Assembly: GCA_016208415.1 (NCBI GenBank)
Contig: JACQYB010000020.1
Location: 48,713 to 112,712, forward strand
DNA: 64,000 bases
Direction of reading: 5' to 3'
Source: Betaproteobacteria bacterium
Lineage (GTDB): Bacteria; Pseudomonadota; Gammaproteobacteria; Burkholderiales; Rhodocyclaceae
The notes beneath the pieces are model-generated. The model ran no database searches. It was not told the DNA's origin and saw only the letters and a program-made list of their open reading frames with translations. How positions within the stretch are numbered: position 1 is the first letter of the stretch; every line of letters starts with the position of its first letter. Shown here piece by piece: positions 40,352 through 50,438 of the stretch. The position numbers were made by a program, and so were the translations under genes.

Positions 40352-41139
40352 GGGGGGGCCTCGGCGGTCTTGATCAGCGAAACCCGCGTCGCGAGTTCCC
40401 GGGCGAAGGCGAGGTAGGCCTGGGGGCCCTTGGCGGTGGGGTCGAACAGCACGCCGGGAAGCCCATGGCTGGGAGCTTCGGCGAGGCGCACGTTGCGCGG
40501 CACGACGGTCTTGAACACCTTTTCTCCGAAATGTTCTTCAAGTTGCAGCGAGACCTGCTGACCGAGCACGTTGCGGGTGTCGAACATCACCCTGAGCAGG
40601 CCGATGATCTTGAGGTCACGATTGAAATTGGCGTGGACCTTGCGAATCGTGTTGACCAGGTCGCTCAGGCCTTCCAGTGCGTAGTATTCACATTGCATGG
40701 GAATGATCACGCCCTGGGCGGCGCACAGGCCATTGAGGGTCAGCAGCGACAGCGAAGGGGGGCAGTCGATGAGGATCAGGTCGTAGTCGTGGGTGTAGGC
40801 GGCCAGGGCCTGCTTCAGGCGCACCTCGCGCTGGTCGAGATTGACGAGTTCGACTTCTGCGCCGGCCAGGTCGCGGTTGGCTGGAAGCATGTCGTAGCCG
40901 GCTGCGTCGAGGCGCAGGCGCGTCTCCGGGATCCCGGCGAGCCCCACCAGTACATGGTAGACGGAGCGTTCGATGGCGCGTTTGTCGATGCCGCTTCCCA
41001 TGGTGGCGTTGCCTTGGGGATCCAGGTCGACGAGCAGGGTACGCTGGCCAAGCTGGCCGAGCGCCGCAGCAAGGTTGACCGAGGTGGTGGTCTTGCCGAC
41101 CCCGCCTTTCTGGTTCGCGATCGCGAATATGTGCGCCAT
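40348..41139 (-). CDS. parA: Chromosome-partitioning ATPase ParA/Soj
   Basis: The 263-residue deviant-Walker ATPase has AIANQKGGVGKTTTSVNLA at the N-terminus, LLVDLDPQGNATMGSGID (Walker A'), and LILIDCPPSLSLLTLN (Walker B). ADP/ATP cycling on the nucleoid moves ParB-parS complexes. The C-terminal 15 residues are less conserved. It is part of the rsmG-parA-parB run, 6 bases after rsmG. Confidence 0.96.
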   Translation of the reverse strand: MAHIFAIANQKGGVGKTTTSVNLAAALGQLGQRTLLVDLDPQGNATMGSGIDKRAIERSVYHVLVGLAGIPETRLRLDAAGYDMLPANRDLAGAEVELVNLDQREVRLKQALAAYTHDYDLILIDCPPSLSLLTLNGLCAAQGVIIPMQCEYYALEGLSDLVNTIRKVHANFNRDLKIIGLLRVMFDTRNVLGQQVSLQLEEHFGEKVFKTVVPRNVRLAEAPSHGLPGVLFDPTAKGPQAYLAFARELATRVSLIKTAEAPP

Positions 41140-41145
41140 GGGCAG

Positions 41146-41772
41146 TCAGTCCTCCGTTGTGATGGTCAACAGGCAACGCGCGGCATCGATTCCGGGCACG
41201 CGGAGATCGACGATCCGCGCCACATGCAGGTGCGCTGGAAGGACCTTCATCTCTTCCACCGGCCGCTGCCCTTTCATCGCGTACAGGACTCCCCCGGGCG
41301 CCAGGACGTGGCGCGCATGTTCAGCAAAGACACTCAGTTCGGAAAAGGCGCGGGAAATGGCGGCAGGAAGCGGGTCCGGGGGGCGCCAGTGTTCGATGCG
41401 CTCGCGGACGATGGTGAGGTTCCCGAGCTCCAGGTCGATTCGCGCTTGCTCTAGAAACGCGCATTTCTTCTGATTTGCCTCGACAAGAATTACCGAAAGG
41501 TCGGGGTTTGCGATCGCCAGCGGGATTCCCGGCAATCCGGCGCCGCTGCCGATGTCTGCGAGGCGCGGCTCGCGCACGTGCGGAAGCACGGCGAGGCTGT
41601 CGAGCAGATGATGGGTGACGATGCGCCCGGGGTGGCAGATGGCCGTCAGACTGTAGACGCGATTCCACTTCAGCAGCAGTTCGGTGTACGTCAGCAGACG
41701 CTGGCGCGCGGCTGGTCCGAGGTCGAGGGCGAGTGCGGCGAGTCCGCTGTCCAGGCGCTGGGCGGGAGTCAT
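41146..41772 (-). CDS. rsmG: 16S rRNA (guanine527-N7)-methyltransferase RsmG
   Basis: The 208-residue SAM methyltransferase has [31 protein letters not shown] (SAM site) and [15 protein letters not shown]. These are diagnostic for RsmG/GidB, which modifies G527 in 16S rRNA. ATG 41772 overlaps the mnmG stop by four bases (ATGA); a longer open frame upstream has no conserved sequence. Confidence 0.94.
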   Translation of the reverse strand: MTPAQRLDSGLAALALDLGPAARQRLLTYTELLLKWNRVYSLTAICHPGRIVTHHLLDSLAVLPHVREPRLADIGSGAGLPGIPLAIANPDLSVILVEANQKKCAFLEQARIDLELGNLTIVRERIEHWRPPDPLPAAISRAFSELSVFAEHARHVLAPGGVLYAMKGQRPVEEMKVLPAHLHVARIVDLRVPGIDAARCLLTITTED

Positions 41773-43697
41773 GCGGGGCTGCGGCCGGCAGCGGCGCGGG
41801 GATCGGAGCAATTCCGAGGCCGGGAAATGCCGCGCCGCTTCAGATGGACAAGCAGCAACGAGATGGCGGCCGGCGTCACGCCCTGTACGCGGGAGGCCTG
41901 GCCAACGGTCTGGGGCCGCACCTGGGACAACTTCTGCTGCACTTCCTTGGACAGGCCGGTGACTCGGTGGTAATCGAGGTCCACGGGCAGCACGAGTTCC
42001 TCCGCTGCGCGGTTGCGCTCAACCTCGTCGCGCTGCCTCGCCACGTAGCCCTGATACTTCGCCTGAATCTCCACCTGTTCGATCACGGCCGCGTCGGCGA
42101 CAGTGTCTTCGGCACCGGTCAACCTCGCCAGTGCGTGGTAGCCGATTTCGGGTCGGCGCAACAGGTCGAGCAAGGTGCAATCCCGTTCCAGGGGCTTGCC
42201 CAGCAAGTCACGCGCGGCGTCCTCCCGAAGCAGGCGGGCGTTGACCCAGGTGGTCCGGAGCCTTTCGGTTTCCCGAGCAACCTCTTCGCGTTTGCGCGAG
42301 AAAGCCTGCCAGCGGTGGTCGTCCACGAGGCCGAGGTTGCGACCGATTTCCGTGAGGCGCATGTCGGCGTTGTCTTCGCGCAAGCTCAAACGATATTCGG
42401 CGCGGCTGGTGAACATGCGATAGGGCTCGCTCACACCGCGCGTCACCAGGTCGTCCACCAGCACACCGAGATAGGCCTCGTCGCGTCGCGGCCACCAGGG
42501 GACTTCGTCGCGGGCGAAGCGCGCCGCATTGAGCCCGGCCAGCAGGCCCTGGGCTGCGGCCTCCTCGTAACCCGTGGTGCCATTGATCTGGCCCGCGAAG
42601 AACAGGCCGCGAAAGGCCTTGGTCATGAGGGAGGCGTTGAGGCCGCGGGGATCGAAGTAGTCGTATTCGATGGCGTAGCCGGGCCGCAGGATGTGCGCAC
42701 TTTCCAGGCCGCGGATGGAATGGATGAGATCGAGCTGGACGTCGAACGGCAGGCTGGTGGAGACCCCGTTGGGGTAGATCTCGTGGGTGTCCAGCCCCTC
42801 CGGCTCGAGGAAGACCTGATGACTCGCCTTGTCGGCGAAGCGGTGAATCTTGTCCTCTATGGACGGGCAGTAACGCGGCCCGACGCCTTCGATCACTCCG
42901 GTGTACATCGGCGAACGGTCGAGGCCGGCGCGAATGATGTCGTGGGTCGCCGGATTGGTGTGGGTGATCCAGCAGTGCACTTGGCGCGGATGCATGTCGC
43001 GCCGGCCGAAGTAGGAAAAAACCGGGAGTGGATCGTCCCCGGGCTGGGCCGTCAGGTCGTCGAAATTGATGGTGCGCCCGTCGAGGCGTGGCGGGGTTCC
43101 GGTCTTAAGGCGGCCCCATGGCAGGGCAAGCTCCCGCAAGCGCTCGGCAAGACGTATGGACGGAGGATCGCCGGCACGTCCGGCCTGGTAGTTTTTGAGG
43201 CCGACGTGGATGAGTCCGCCGAGGAAGGTTCCGGCAGTGAGGACGACGGAGGCGGATTGAAACCGGATGCCGAGCTGGGTGGCAACGCCGGTGACGTGGT
43301 CGCCAGCAACGGAGATGTCATCCACCGCCTGCTGAAAGAGCGTCAGTCCGGGCTGGTTCTCCAGCCGGGCACGAATGGCGCGGCGGTAGAGCACGCGATC
43401 GGCCTGGGCTCGGGTGGCGCGAACGGCGGGCCCCTTTGAGGCGTTCAGCGTGCGGAACTGGATGCCGGCCTCGTCGGTGGCGAGGGCCATGGCCCCGCCA
43501 AGGGAATCGACTTCCTTGACAAGATGCCCCTTGCCTATCCCCCCGATGGAGGGATTGCAGGACATCTGCCCCAGCGTTTCGATGGAATGGGTGAGCAGCA
43601 GCGTCTCGGCGCCGGTGCGCGCAGCCGCCAGTGCGGCTTCTGTTCCCGCGTGGCCGCCGCCGACGACGATGACATCGAAACGCTTGGGGAAGAGCAT
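41769..43697 (-). CDS. mnmG: tRNA uridine-34 5-carboxymethylaminomethyl synthesis enzyme MnmG
   Basis: The 642-residue FAD enzyme begins [20 protein letters not shown], then [17 protein letters not shown], the family hallmark, and [11 protein letters not shown]. It works as a heterotetramer with MnmE to install cmnm5U34 in tRNAs. ATG 43697 is chosen because FAD-binding sequence begins there; the open frame upstream covers the two parS sites. Its partner MnmE is encoded nearby but is C-terminally damaged in this sequence. Confidence 0.95.
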   Translation of the reverse strand: MLFPKRFDVIVVGGGHAGTEAALAAARTGAETLLLTHSIETLGQMSCNPSIGGIGKGHLVKEVDSLGGAMALATDEAGIQFRTLNASKGPAVRATRAQADRVLYRRAIRARLENQPGLTLFQQAVDDISVAGDHVTGVATQLGIRFQSASVVLTAGTFLGGLIHVGLKNYQAGRAGDPPSIRLAERLRELALPWGRLKTGTPPRLDGRTINFDDLTAQPGDDPLPVFSYFGRRDMHPRQVHCWITHTNPATHDIIRAGLDRSPMYTGVIEGVGPRYCPSIEDKIHRFADKASHQVFLEPEGLDTHEIYPNGVSTSLPFDVQLDLIHSIRGLESAHILRPGYAIEYDYFDPRGLNASLMTKAFRGLFFAGQINGTTGYEEAAAQGLLAGLNAARFARDEVPWWPRRDEAYLGVLVDDLVTRGVSEPYRMFTSRAEYRLSLREDNADMRLTEIGRNLGLVDDHRWQAFSRKREEVARETERLRTTWVNARLLREDAARDLLGKPLERDCTLLDLLRRPEIGYHALARLTGAEDTVADAAVIEQVEIQAKYQGYVARQRDEVERNRAAEELVLPVDLDYHRVTGLSKEVQQKLSQVRPQTVGQASRVQGVTPAAISLLLVHLKRRGISRPRNCSDPRAAAGRSPA

Positions 43698-43764
43698 GGC
43701 TTGCTTCCGGGTCGGGGGAGCGAATGATACCCCGCGAGACATTGCCGCGGACAGACCGGCAAGG

Positions 43765-43780
43765 CGTTTCACGTGAAACA
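43765..43780. promoter_or_regulatory. parS-like site 1
   Basis: The 16-base sequence CGTTTCACGTGAAACA matches the conserved parS consensus (TGTTTCACGTGAAACA) at 15 of 16 positions. It lies upstream of mnmG, close to parAB and dnaA, as chromosomal parS sites usually do. Confidence 0.9.
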
Positions 43781-43799
43781 GCGGCGGGCCATCTTGCGC

Positions 43800-43815
43800 T
43801 GTTCCACGTGAAACA
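43800..43815. promoter_or_regulatory. parS-like site 2
   Basis: TGTTCCACGTGAAACA matches the parS consensus at 15 of 16 positions and is 35 bases from site 1, so the two could nucleate one ParB complex. Confidence 0.88.
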
Positions 43816-43942
43816 CGCAGGCCCACCAAGATCCATGACTCACCTTCCCCCCTGGGGACCTGGACCGGAGTGCGCCTCAAGGCGCAAGCTCACGATTCCA
43901 CGCGGCCATCTTCAGAGCCGAACCTGGTGCAGAAGACCGCCC

Positions 43943-43974
43943 CCCGAAAACGAGAAGGGCGGCAACGCCGCCCT
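43943..43974 (-). terminator. Rho-independent terminator after the substrate-binding-protein gene
   Basis: An eight-base-pair perfect stem (AGGGCGGC/GCCGCCCT, 43956-43974, loop AAC) is followed on the minus strand by TTCTCGTTTTCG. It lies 53 bases past the stop of the binding-protein gene and ends the long rpmH-to-binding-protein transcript. A second weaker hairpin (AGGGCG/CGCCCT) sits just beside it. The remainder of the 43698-44027 spacer holds the parS pair and no gene. Confidence 0.75.
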
Positions 43975-44027
43975 CCCTAGGCCCGAGCGGAAAGGGCGCT
44001 CACGCCCTCTCCCTTCCCAAACGCCCT

Positions 44028-45173
44028 CTACTGAACCAACTTCCAGCCCCCATTATCGATGCGCACCATCACGCGAGCCCGCTGATCAAGCCCCAAATGG
44101 TCACCCGGCCCCATATTGAACACCCCATGCGCCCCCTTCACCTCCTTCAGGCCCTCGAGAGAATCCCGCAGCGCAGAACGGAATTCCTTCGTCCCCGGCT
44201 TGCCCTTCTTGAGCGCCGAGGGGATGGCGCCCTGCAGCAGGATTGCCGCATCCCATGCGTGCGCCCCGAACGTCGATACCGTTCCCTTCCCGTGCGCAGC
44301 CTCGTACTTCCCTACATAATCCAGCGCCGCCTTCTTGACCGGATTGCTGTCTGGCAACTGCGTCGCGACCAACACCGGTCCCGCCGGCAAGAATGTCCCC
44401 TCCACGTCCTGCCCTCCGACGCGCAGGAAATCGTTGTTCGCCACGCCGTGCGTCTGATAGAACTTCCCCTTGTATCCCTTTTCCTTGAGCGTCTTCTGCG
44501 GCAGCGCAGCAGGCGTACCCGCACCCGCAATCAGCACCGCATCCGGATTCGCAGAAAGGATTTTCAGAGCCTGCCCCGTCACCGACGTGTCGGACCGGTT
44601 GAAGCGCTCGCTCGCCACGATCTTCAGCTTTCGCGCCTCCCCGATCTTGCTGAACTCATTCCACCATCCTTCCCCATAGGCATCCGCAAAGCCGATGAAC
44701 CCGACCGTCTTCACGCCATTGTTCAGCATGTGCTCGACGATGGCCGTGGACATCTGCACGTCGTTTTGCGGCGTCTTGAACACCCACCGTCGCTTGGCGT
44801 CGACCGGATCAACAATGCGCGCCGAAGCTGCCATCGAGATCATCGGCGTCTCCCCCTCGGCCACGACGTCGATCATCGCCAGGGAGTTGGGCGTAATGGT
44901 GGACCCGACTATCACGTCAACCTTGTCCTCGGATATCAGCTTGCGGGTATTCTTTACGGCGGTCGTCGTATCGGACGCGTCGTCCAGAACGATGTAATTG
45001 ATCTTCTCGCCCCCGATCACTTTCGGCAGCAGTGCGACCGTGTTCTTTTCCGGAATACCCAGCGAGGCTGCCGGACCCGTCGCAGACAGTGTGACCCCCA
45101 CATTGATGTCCGCCTGCACCATTCCCGCCACCAACATTCCAGCAGTTGCGCCCCACACGCCCTTCACACTCAT
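44028..45173 (-). CDS. Branched-chain amino acid-type ABC transporter substrate-binding protein (LivJ/LivK-like)
   Basis: From ATG 45173 the 381-residue protein has a signal peptide (GVWGATAGMLVAGMVQA, then DINVG). The type 1 periplasmic-binding fold of Leu/Ile/Val-binding proteins follows: VGVTLSATGPAASLGIPEKN, VIVGSTITPNSLAMIDVV, FKTPQNDVQMSTAIVEHM, TFGAHAWDAAILLQGAI. A strong GGAGGAG ribosome-binding site lies seven bases before the ATG, showing that this is a genuine independent start. The ligand is probably an amino acid or a small carboxylate; no permease or ATPase gene adjoins it here. The frame is continuous with the truncated mnmE upstream, so a fused translation is also possible. 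Confidence 0.88.
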   Translation of the reverse strand: MSVKGVWGATAGMLVAGMVQADINVGVTLSATGPAASLGIPEKNTVALLPKVIGGEKINYIVLDDASDTTTAVKNTRKLISEDKVDVIVGSTITPNSLAMIDVVAEGETPMISMAASARIVDPVDAKRRWVFKTPQNDVQMSTAIVEHMLNNGVKTVGFIGFADAYGEGWWNEFSKIGEARKLKIVASERFNRSDTSVTGQALKILSANPDAVLIAGAGTPAALPQKTLKEKGYKGKFYQTHGVANNDFLRVGGQDVEGTFLPAGPVLVATQLPDSNPVKKAALDYVGKYEAAHGKGTVSTFGAHAWDAAILLQGAIPSALKKGKPGTKEFRSALRDSLEGLKEVKGAHGVFNMGPGDHLGLDQRARVMVRIDNGGWKLVQ

Positions 45174-46490
45174 TTTGAGACTCCTCCACACTGTCCCACC
45201 ACCCCCATCGCGCGCCACATGCGCGAGCCGCATTTCCTCCGCGAACAACTCGGGATACCCCGCAAGCCCGAGCGTGCTTCCCACGTAGCCCAGCGCCTCC
45301 TCCAGAGCCCTCGCGTGCCGCTCCCGCGCGATGAACACATCCTCCCCACCCCCCTGCCACCCCGCGATACGGAGCAATTCCCGCTGCAGCAGTTCGAGCC
45401 CCTCCCCCGTGCGCGCGGACAGCCATATATCCGTCCGCCCCGAACCGGCTTCCATCCTCGCGCCACCGCCAGCGAGATCCACCTTGTTATGCACGACCAC
45501 CCGCGCGATATCCATAGGCAACCGCGCGCCAATCTCCAGGTCCTCCTCCCTCACGCCACTGCGGGCGTCCACCATCTGAACCACCGCATCCGCCCGCGCA
45601 ATCTCGCGCCATGTGCGCTCAATACCGACACGCTCCACCGCATCCCCCGTCTCACGCAACCCGGCGGTGTCGATCACATGGATCGCAACACCCTCCACCT
45701 CGATGCGTTCCTTCAAGGCGTCGCGTGTCGTGCCTGCAACCTCCGTAACGATCGCCACCTCGTCGCCGGCCAGCGCATTGAGCAGGCTCGATTTCCCGAC
45801 ATTCGGCGCCCCCGCCAGCACCACGTAGAGCCCCTCCCGCAGCACTCTCCCCTGCCGTGCGCGCTCCAATACCGAACGCAGCCTGGCCTGCAGCCGGGCC
45901 GCCGATTCCCTCAGGGTGGCCTCCGGAGCACTCCCCAGATCCTCCTCCGGAAAATCCAGTCCGGCCTCGACCCACATCCGCGCCGCCTTCATTTCATCCG
46001 CGAGCGCGCGAACCTCCAGCGACAGCGCACCCTCCACCGACCGCAAGGCCGACCGGGCGGCCGCGCGCGTGCTCGCATCGATGAGATCCGCAACGCCCTC
46101 CGCCTGGGCCAGATCCATCTTTCCGTTGAGGTACGCACGCTCCGTAAACTCGCCCGGCCGCGCGATCCGCGCACCCACCTCAAGACAACGCCGAAGCAGC
46201 ATCTGCATCACCACCGGCCCGCCGTGCCCTTGAAGCTCCAGCACATCCTCCCCGGTGTATGAATGGGGCGAGGGATAGTAAAGCGCGATCCCGCGGTCAA
46301 TGGCCCCGCCACAGCCGTCGCGAAATCGCGCGAGTTGCGCCACCCGCACCTTCGGAACCATCCCGAGAATGGCCGCGCAGAACGGCCGCAAGTCACTGCC
46401 GGAAAGCCGCACGACACCGATGCCCCCCCGTCCCGAGGGGGTGGCGATGGCCGCTATGGTGTCAGCCAGCCTTGGCCTTGACGTTTCCAC
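45174..46490 (-). pseudogene. mnmE: tRNA modification GTPase MnmE, 3'-truncated and fused in frame to the binding-protein gene
   Basis: From GTG 46490 the N-terminal formyl-THF-binding domain is normal (ADTIAAIATPSGRGGIGVVR), and the G domain is intact (GAPNVGKSSLLNAL; VAGTTRDALKE; DTAGLRETGD; HNKVDL). The final helical domain runs to FAEEMRLAH (about residue 424, base 45219). There the normal C-terminus, about 30 residues ending in the FCIGK motif with the catalytic cysteine, is missing. The frame instead runs through VARDGGGGTVWRSLK, which is the 5' leader and ribosome-binding site of the next gene, into that gene. A deletion joining mnmE to the leader explains this. The product would lack the essential C-terminal cysteine. 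Confidence 0.82.
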
Positions 46491-48105
46491 CCTCGATCAG
46501 GCGGGTGATCTGCCACTGCTGCGCAATGGAGAGAAGATTATTGACCGTCCAGTAGAGCACCAGTCCGGCCGGAAAGAAGAGAAACATGCCGGTGAAGACG
46601 ATCGGCATCAACAGCATCACCTTCGCCTGGATGGGGTCCGGCGGCGTCGGGTTCAGCTTCGTCTGAACCAACATCGTCACCCCCATCACCAACGGCAGAA
46701 CGAAGTAAGGATCCTTTGCCGACAGATCCTGAATCCAGCCGACCCAGGGTGCCTGCCGCATCTCCACACTTCCGAGCAGCACCCAGTACAACGCAATGAA
46801 GACCGGAATCTGCACCAGGATCGGCAGGCAGCCCCCCAGGGGATTGATGCGCTCCTTCTTGTACAGCTCCATCATCTCCTGGTTCAGGCGCGTCTTGTCG
46901 TTGCCGTACATCTCCTTGATCTTTGCCAGCTTGGGCGTCACCACCCGCATCTTCGCCATCGACTTGTAACTCGCCGCCGACAACGGGAAGAAGATCAGCT
47001 TGATGAGCACCGTCAGCCCAATGATTGCCCAGCCCCAGTTCCCCACGAGCTTGTGGATCCACTGCAGTACCCAGAACAGCGGCGCGGCAATCACCGTCAG
47101 CCAGCCATAATCCACAACCAACTCCAGACCCGGCGCCAGGGCTTCCAGCTTGTCCTGCTCCTGCGGCCCGACGTAGAGCGGTGCGCCCACGCTTCCGGCC
47201 TGGCCGGGCTCCACCGTCCCCAGGGGCAGTATCACCCCGGCCGAGTAGAGATCCTCCCCCACCTTGCGAGCATAAAACTCACGGGCGACGCCATTGCGGG
47301 GCAGCCACGCACTGAAGAAGTAGTGTTGCACCATCGCCACCCAACCGTCGGAGGCCTCCCGCGCAAACTTGGCCGAACCCTTCTCCACCTCCGAAAATTC
47401 CACCTTCTGGAACTTGGCGTCCTGCGTATAAAACGCCGGTCCGGTGAACGTCTGCACCGCCCACCCCAATCCCTCCGGCGCCTTGCCGTCGCGCGTCAAC
47501 TGGAAGTACCCGTGGCCAGCCACGGGCACATCCCGCCGATTCGTCACCTCGTAATTCACATCCACCAGGTAGCTGCCACGGGCGAAGGAAAGGGTCTTGA
47601 CCACCCGCAGCCCCTCCACATCCGCCTCCAGCCGCACCGCAACCTTCTCCTCCCCGGGCTTCAACTCCACGCTCTCCGACGGCACGCGGAACATCGTCTT
47701 GTGCGTCGGCAGCCCCGCGCCAATCAGCCCACTCTGCGCCGTGTACCGGTGCATCCCTTCGTCCAGCAGCACCAGGTTCCGGTCGCCGTCGCCGGTCGCC
47801 CGGTGCTTGAGCAGTTCCACACGTACCAGGTTTCCGCCTTCGGCCGAGACCTCGGCCAGCAACACATCCGTCCGTACCCTCACGCGCGGCGCCTGGGCCA
47901 TCCCTACCTTTTCTCCCGGAACCGGCCCAACCCCACCAGCCACGGCGCCGATCCCCGGCGCACTCGGCGCGGGCACCGAATCGCCGGCCGCGCTGCGCGC
48001 CGCCACCGTCTGCTCCTGCGGACGTCCCCGCTTCTGCCAGCCGTCCCACAGCATCACGAGCGAAAACACAAGCACCAGCAACAGAATCGTACGTTGGGAA
48101 TCCAT
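46462..48105 (-). CDS. yidC: Membrane protein insertase YidC
   Basis: The 547-residue insertase has an N-terminal membrane anchor (MDSQRTILLLVLVFSLVMLW) and a large periplasmic domain. The conserved core of five helices follows (NWGWAIIGLTVLIKLIFFPL, MYGNDKTRLNQEMMELYKKE, NPLGGCLPILVQIPVFIALY). It inserts membrane proteins, for example the AtpE c subunit, with or without SecYEG. ATG 48105 is chosen for the anchor; the 3' end overlaps mnmE by 29 bases. Confidence 0.95.
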   Translation of the reverse strand: MDSQRTILLLVLVFSLVMLWDGWQKRGRPQEQTVAARSAAGDSVPAPSAPGIGAVAGGVGPVPGEKVGMAQAPRVRVRTDVLLAEVSAEGGNLVRVELLKHRATGDGDRNLVLLDEGMHRYTAQSGLIGAGLPTHKTMFRVPSESVELKPGEEKVAVRLEADVEGLRVVKTLSFARGSYLVDVNYEVTNRRDVPVAGHGYFQLTRDGKAPEGLGWAVQTFTGPAFYTQDAKFQKVEFSEVEKGSAKFAREASDGWVAMVQHYFFSAWLPRNGVAREFYARKVGEDLYSAGVILPLGTVEPGQAGSVGAPLYVGPQEQDKLEALAPGLELVVDYGWLTVIAAPLFWVLQWIHKLVGNWGWAIIGLTVLIKLIFFPLSAASYKSMAKMRVVTPKLAKIKEMYGNDKTRLNQEMMELYKKERINPLGGCLPILVQIPVFIALYWVLLGSVEMRQAPWVGWIQDLSAKDPYFVLPLVMGVTMLVQTKLNPTPPDPIQAKVMLLMPIVFTGMFLFFPAGLVLYWTVNNLLSIAQQWQITRLIEGGNVKAKAG

Positions 48106-48121
48106 GGAGACCGTCTCGTAA

Positions 48122-48331
48122 TCAGGGAACCGGGTCGTACCCGCCGCGATGCCACGGATGACAGCGCGCCACGCGACGCACCGCAAGCCACACCCCGCGC
48201 GCCGCCCCGTACTTTGCTACCGCCTCGGCGGCGTATTCCGAGCAACTCGGAGCGAAACGACAGGAGCGTCCCAACAGGGGGCTGATCGCGTAACGATAGA
48301 ACGCGAGAAGGACCAACACCAGACCCTTCAT
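48122..48331 (-). CDS. yidD: Membrane protein insertion efficiency factor YidD
   Basis: The 69-residue protein shows the complete family signature: [27 protein letters not shown] and [14 protein letters not shown]. It assists YidC-dependent insertion. Its ATG at 48331 overlaps the rnpA stop by four bases and it lies 16 bases before yidC. Confidence 0.93.
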   Translation of the reverse strand: MKGLVLVLLAFYRYAISPLLGRSCRFAPSCSEYAAEAVAKYGAARGVWLAVRRVARCHPWHRGGYDPVP

Positions 48332-48687
48332 TGGGCCAAGCGCAGAAACAGAGAATCCACCTCGCGCCGAACCGCGACGGCATCGACCGCACCCTGGCGC
48401 CTCGTCACCCGCAACACCAGATCCAATGCCGGTAAGCCCCCTCTGAACCGCCTGAAAGACTCGCGCGCCACACGCTTGATGAGGTTGCGCCACACGGCAG
48501 ACCGGACAAACCGCTTCGCCACCACCAGCCCGAGTCGCGCCTCTGCGCCCTCGCCCTGGCGCACCAGGACCTGGAAATTCTCGCCCCGCACTCCCCGCCG
48601 CGCTCTCAACACGGCGGCGAACTCCGCAGGACGTCTCAGCCGGTGACTCGGACGGAACCACTCCCGCTCCGACGCCCCACCGCACAC
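48328..48687 (-). CDS. rnpA: Ribonuclease P protein component
   Basis: The 119-residue basic protein has [43 protein letters not shown] RNR motif sequence, and [11 protein letters not shown]. It binds the RNase P RNA for 5' maturation of tRNAs. The GTG start at 48687, five bases after the rpmH stop with GAGGGG overlapping the end of rpmH, is the likely start; spacing is short, so the N-terminus is tentative. Confidence 0.92.
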   Translation of the reverse strand: MCGGASEREWFRPSHRLRRPAEFAAVLRARRGVRGENFQVLVRQGEGAEARLGLVVAKRFVRSAVWRNLIKRVARESFRRFRGGLPALDLVLRVTRRQGAVDAVAVRREVDSLFLRLAQ

Positions 48688-48692
48688 GCCCC

Positions 48693-48827
48693 TCAGACTC
48701 CGAGCCGCGTCCGGCCCTTCGCGCGCCTGGCGCGGATCACCGCCCGCCCGCCTCGCGTGCGCATGCGGACCAGGAAGCCATGAGTGCGCTTGCGCCGCAC
48801 CACAGACGGTTGATATGTGCGTTTCAT
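48693..48827 (-). CDS. rpmH: 50S ribosomal protein L34
   Basis: This short 44-residue gene reads [20 protein letters not shown], followed by [20 protein letters not shown] and RLGV, the universal L34 sequence. It is the first gene of the rpmH-rnpA-yidD-yidC-mnmE transcript and lies 31 bases downstream of a near-consensus promoter. It is divergent from dnaA, the classic origin-proximal arrangement. Confidence 0.98.
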   Translation of the reverse strand: MKRTYQPSVVRRKRTHGFLVRMRTRGGRAVIRARRAKGRTRLGV

Positions 48828-48857
48828 GTTCGTCAGCCCGGATTCGCGAAACCGTTA

Positions 48858-48886
48858 ATTACACCTTTCCCTCCATCCCTTGTCAA
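48858..48886 (-). promoter_or_regulatory. Near-consensus sigma70 promoter of rpmH-rnpA
   Basis: On the minus strand a perfect TTGACA (48886-48881) and TGTAAT (48863-48858) are separated by 17 bases. The strength fits a ribosomal-protein gene. The rest of the rpmH-dnaA spacer (48828-49079) contains no DnaA boxes that I can see. Confidence 0.85.
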
Positions 48887-48939
48887 GTTTCCCCACCCCT
48901 GGGCCCCTCCGAGCCATGGCGATCCCCCATCCAAAGCGG

Positions 48940-48945
48940 TAGAAT
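48940..48945 (+). promoter_or_regulatory. Candidate -10 box of dnaA
   Basis: TAGAAT lies 134 bases before the dnaA ATG on the plus strand; the sequence 17 bases upstream (TGGCGA) is a weak -35. The leader would be fairly long and GC-rich. Support is only by position and the -10 match. Confidence 0.3.
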
Positions 48946-49079
48946 GCCCACTGCTGCCACCGCCGCGCCAACAGCCGGCCCACGGCGCTCGATCTGCGGC
49001 AGGCCGTACCATAAACCCGCGGCGCGCCGCTTCGCCGCACCCCCGGGCACCCGCGATACGGCCAACAACCACCTGCGTG

Positions 49080-50438
49080 ATGGTAACTGACGAAATCTGG
49101 TCCTCCTGCCTCGCCCATCTCGAGAAGGAACTGCCAGCCCAGCAATTCAACACCTGGATACGGCCCCTGCGCGCCGAGCCGGCCGCCGACGACCAGAGTG
49201 CGTGGCGCGTCGTCGCCCCGAATCGCTTCGTTCTGCAATGGGTACGGGAGCGCTACCTTTCGCGCCTTGAAGAACTCGCCGCCTCCCTCACCGGAACGCC
49301 GGTCACTCTCGCCCTCGCGCTCGCCCCCACCACCCCCAACCGCGCGACACCCCCGGCACCCGCAACTGCCCCCCCGCGCGCCCCCACCCGCTCCTCGCAC
49401 GGCGAGCCCGCGTACGAACGTACCCGCCTCAACGCCGCCTTCACCTTCGACACCCTGGTTACCGGCCGCGCCAACGAACTCGCCCGCGCCGCCGCCGTCC
49501 AGGTATCCGAGAACCCCGGCACTTCCTACAACCCGCTTTTCGTCTACGGCGGCGTGGGGCTCGGCAAGACCCACCTCATGCACGCGCTCGGCAATGCGAT
49601 CCACGCCCGCAATTCCCAGCTCACCCTGCGCTACGTCCACGCCGAGGACTACTACGCCGACGTCGTGCGCGCCTACCAGCAGAAATCCTTCGACGCCTTC
49701 AAGCGCTATTACCGCTCCCTCGACCTGCTGCTCATCGACGACATCCAGTTCTTCCACAACAAGACCCGTACGCAGGAAGAGTTTTTCCATGCCTTCAATG
49801 CGCTCACCGAGGCAAAGAAACAGATCGTCATCACCTGTGATACCTATCCCAAGGACATCGAGGGTCTGGAGGACCGCCTCATCTCCCGCTTCGACTGGGG
49901 CCTTACGGTCCAGATCGAACCCCCTGAAACCGAGATGCGCGTGGCGATCCTGAAGAAGAAGGCCGCCACCGACCAGATCCACCTCGATGACGACGTCGCC
50001 TTCCTCATTGCCAAGAACCTTCGCTCCAACGTGCGCGAACTCGAGGGGGCACTCAAGAAGGTCGTTGCCTTCGCACGCTTCCATAGCCGCCCCATCAACC
50101 TCGAACTCGCCAAGGAAGCCCTCAAGGATCTGCTCGGCGCGCACAGCCGCCAGCTCACCCTCGAACTGATCCAGAAGACCGTTGCCGACTACTACAAGAT
50201 CAAGGTCGCCGACATGTATTCCAAGAAGCGCTCCCGCGCCGTAGCCCGGCCCCGCCAGGTGGCCATGTGGCTCGCCCGGGAACTCACCCCCATCAGCTAC
50301 CCCGCGATCGGCGAGGCCTTCGGCGGACGCGACCACACCACCGTCGTCCACGCCTGCCGCACCATCGCCGACCTGCGCCTGAAGGACCCCACCCTCAACC
50401 ACGATCTCCACCTCCTCACCCAGGTCATGCGGGGATGA
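49080..50438 (+). CDS. dnaA: Chromosomal replication initiator DnaA
   Basis: The 452-residue AAA+ initiator begins [20 protein letters not shown]. Domain I (1-85) is followed by a Pro/Ala-rich linker, then the AAA+ domain with [32 protein letters not shown] and ISRFDWGLT. Domain IV carries the DnaA-box-binding helix-turn-helix and the signature [18 protein letters not shown] 49080 is preceded by an in-frame GTG at 49077; either is possible. dnaN and gyrB follow in the conserved order. Confidence 0.97.
   Translation: MVTDEIWSSCLAHLEKELPAQQFNTWIRPLRAEPAADDQSAWRVVAPNRFVLQWVRERYLSRLEELAASLTGTPVTLALALAPTTPNRATPPAPATAPPRAPTRSSHGEPAYERTRLNAAFTFDTLVTGRANELARAAAVQVSENPGTSYNPLFVYGGVGLGKTHLMHALGNAIHARNSQLTLRYVHAEDYYADVVRAYQQKSFDAFKRYYRSLDLLLIDDIQFFHNKTRTQEEFFHAFNALTEAKKQIVITCDTYPKDIEGLEDRLISRFDWGLTVQIEPPETEMRVAILKKKAATDQIHLDDDVAFLIAKNLRSNVRELEGALKKVVAFARFHSRPINLELAKEALKDLLGAHSRQLTLELIQKTVADYYKIKVADMYSKKRSRAVARPRQVAMWLARELTPISYPAIGEAFGGRDHTTVVHACRTIADLRLKDPTLNHDLHLLTQVMRG

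Noticed and set aside
44028..46490. A natural bifunctional MnmE-binding-protein fusion
   Set aside because: The joining segment is the untranslated leader and a strong ribosome-binding site of the second gene, followed by a cleavable signal peptide; the MnmE C-terminus is missing rather than followed by a linker.
48828..49079. oriC in the rpmH-dnaA spacer
   Set aside because: No sequence within one mismatch of a DnaA box was found there, whereas the dnaA-dnaN spacer has three.
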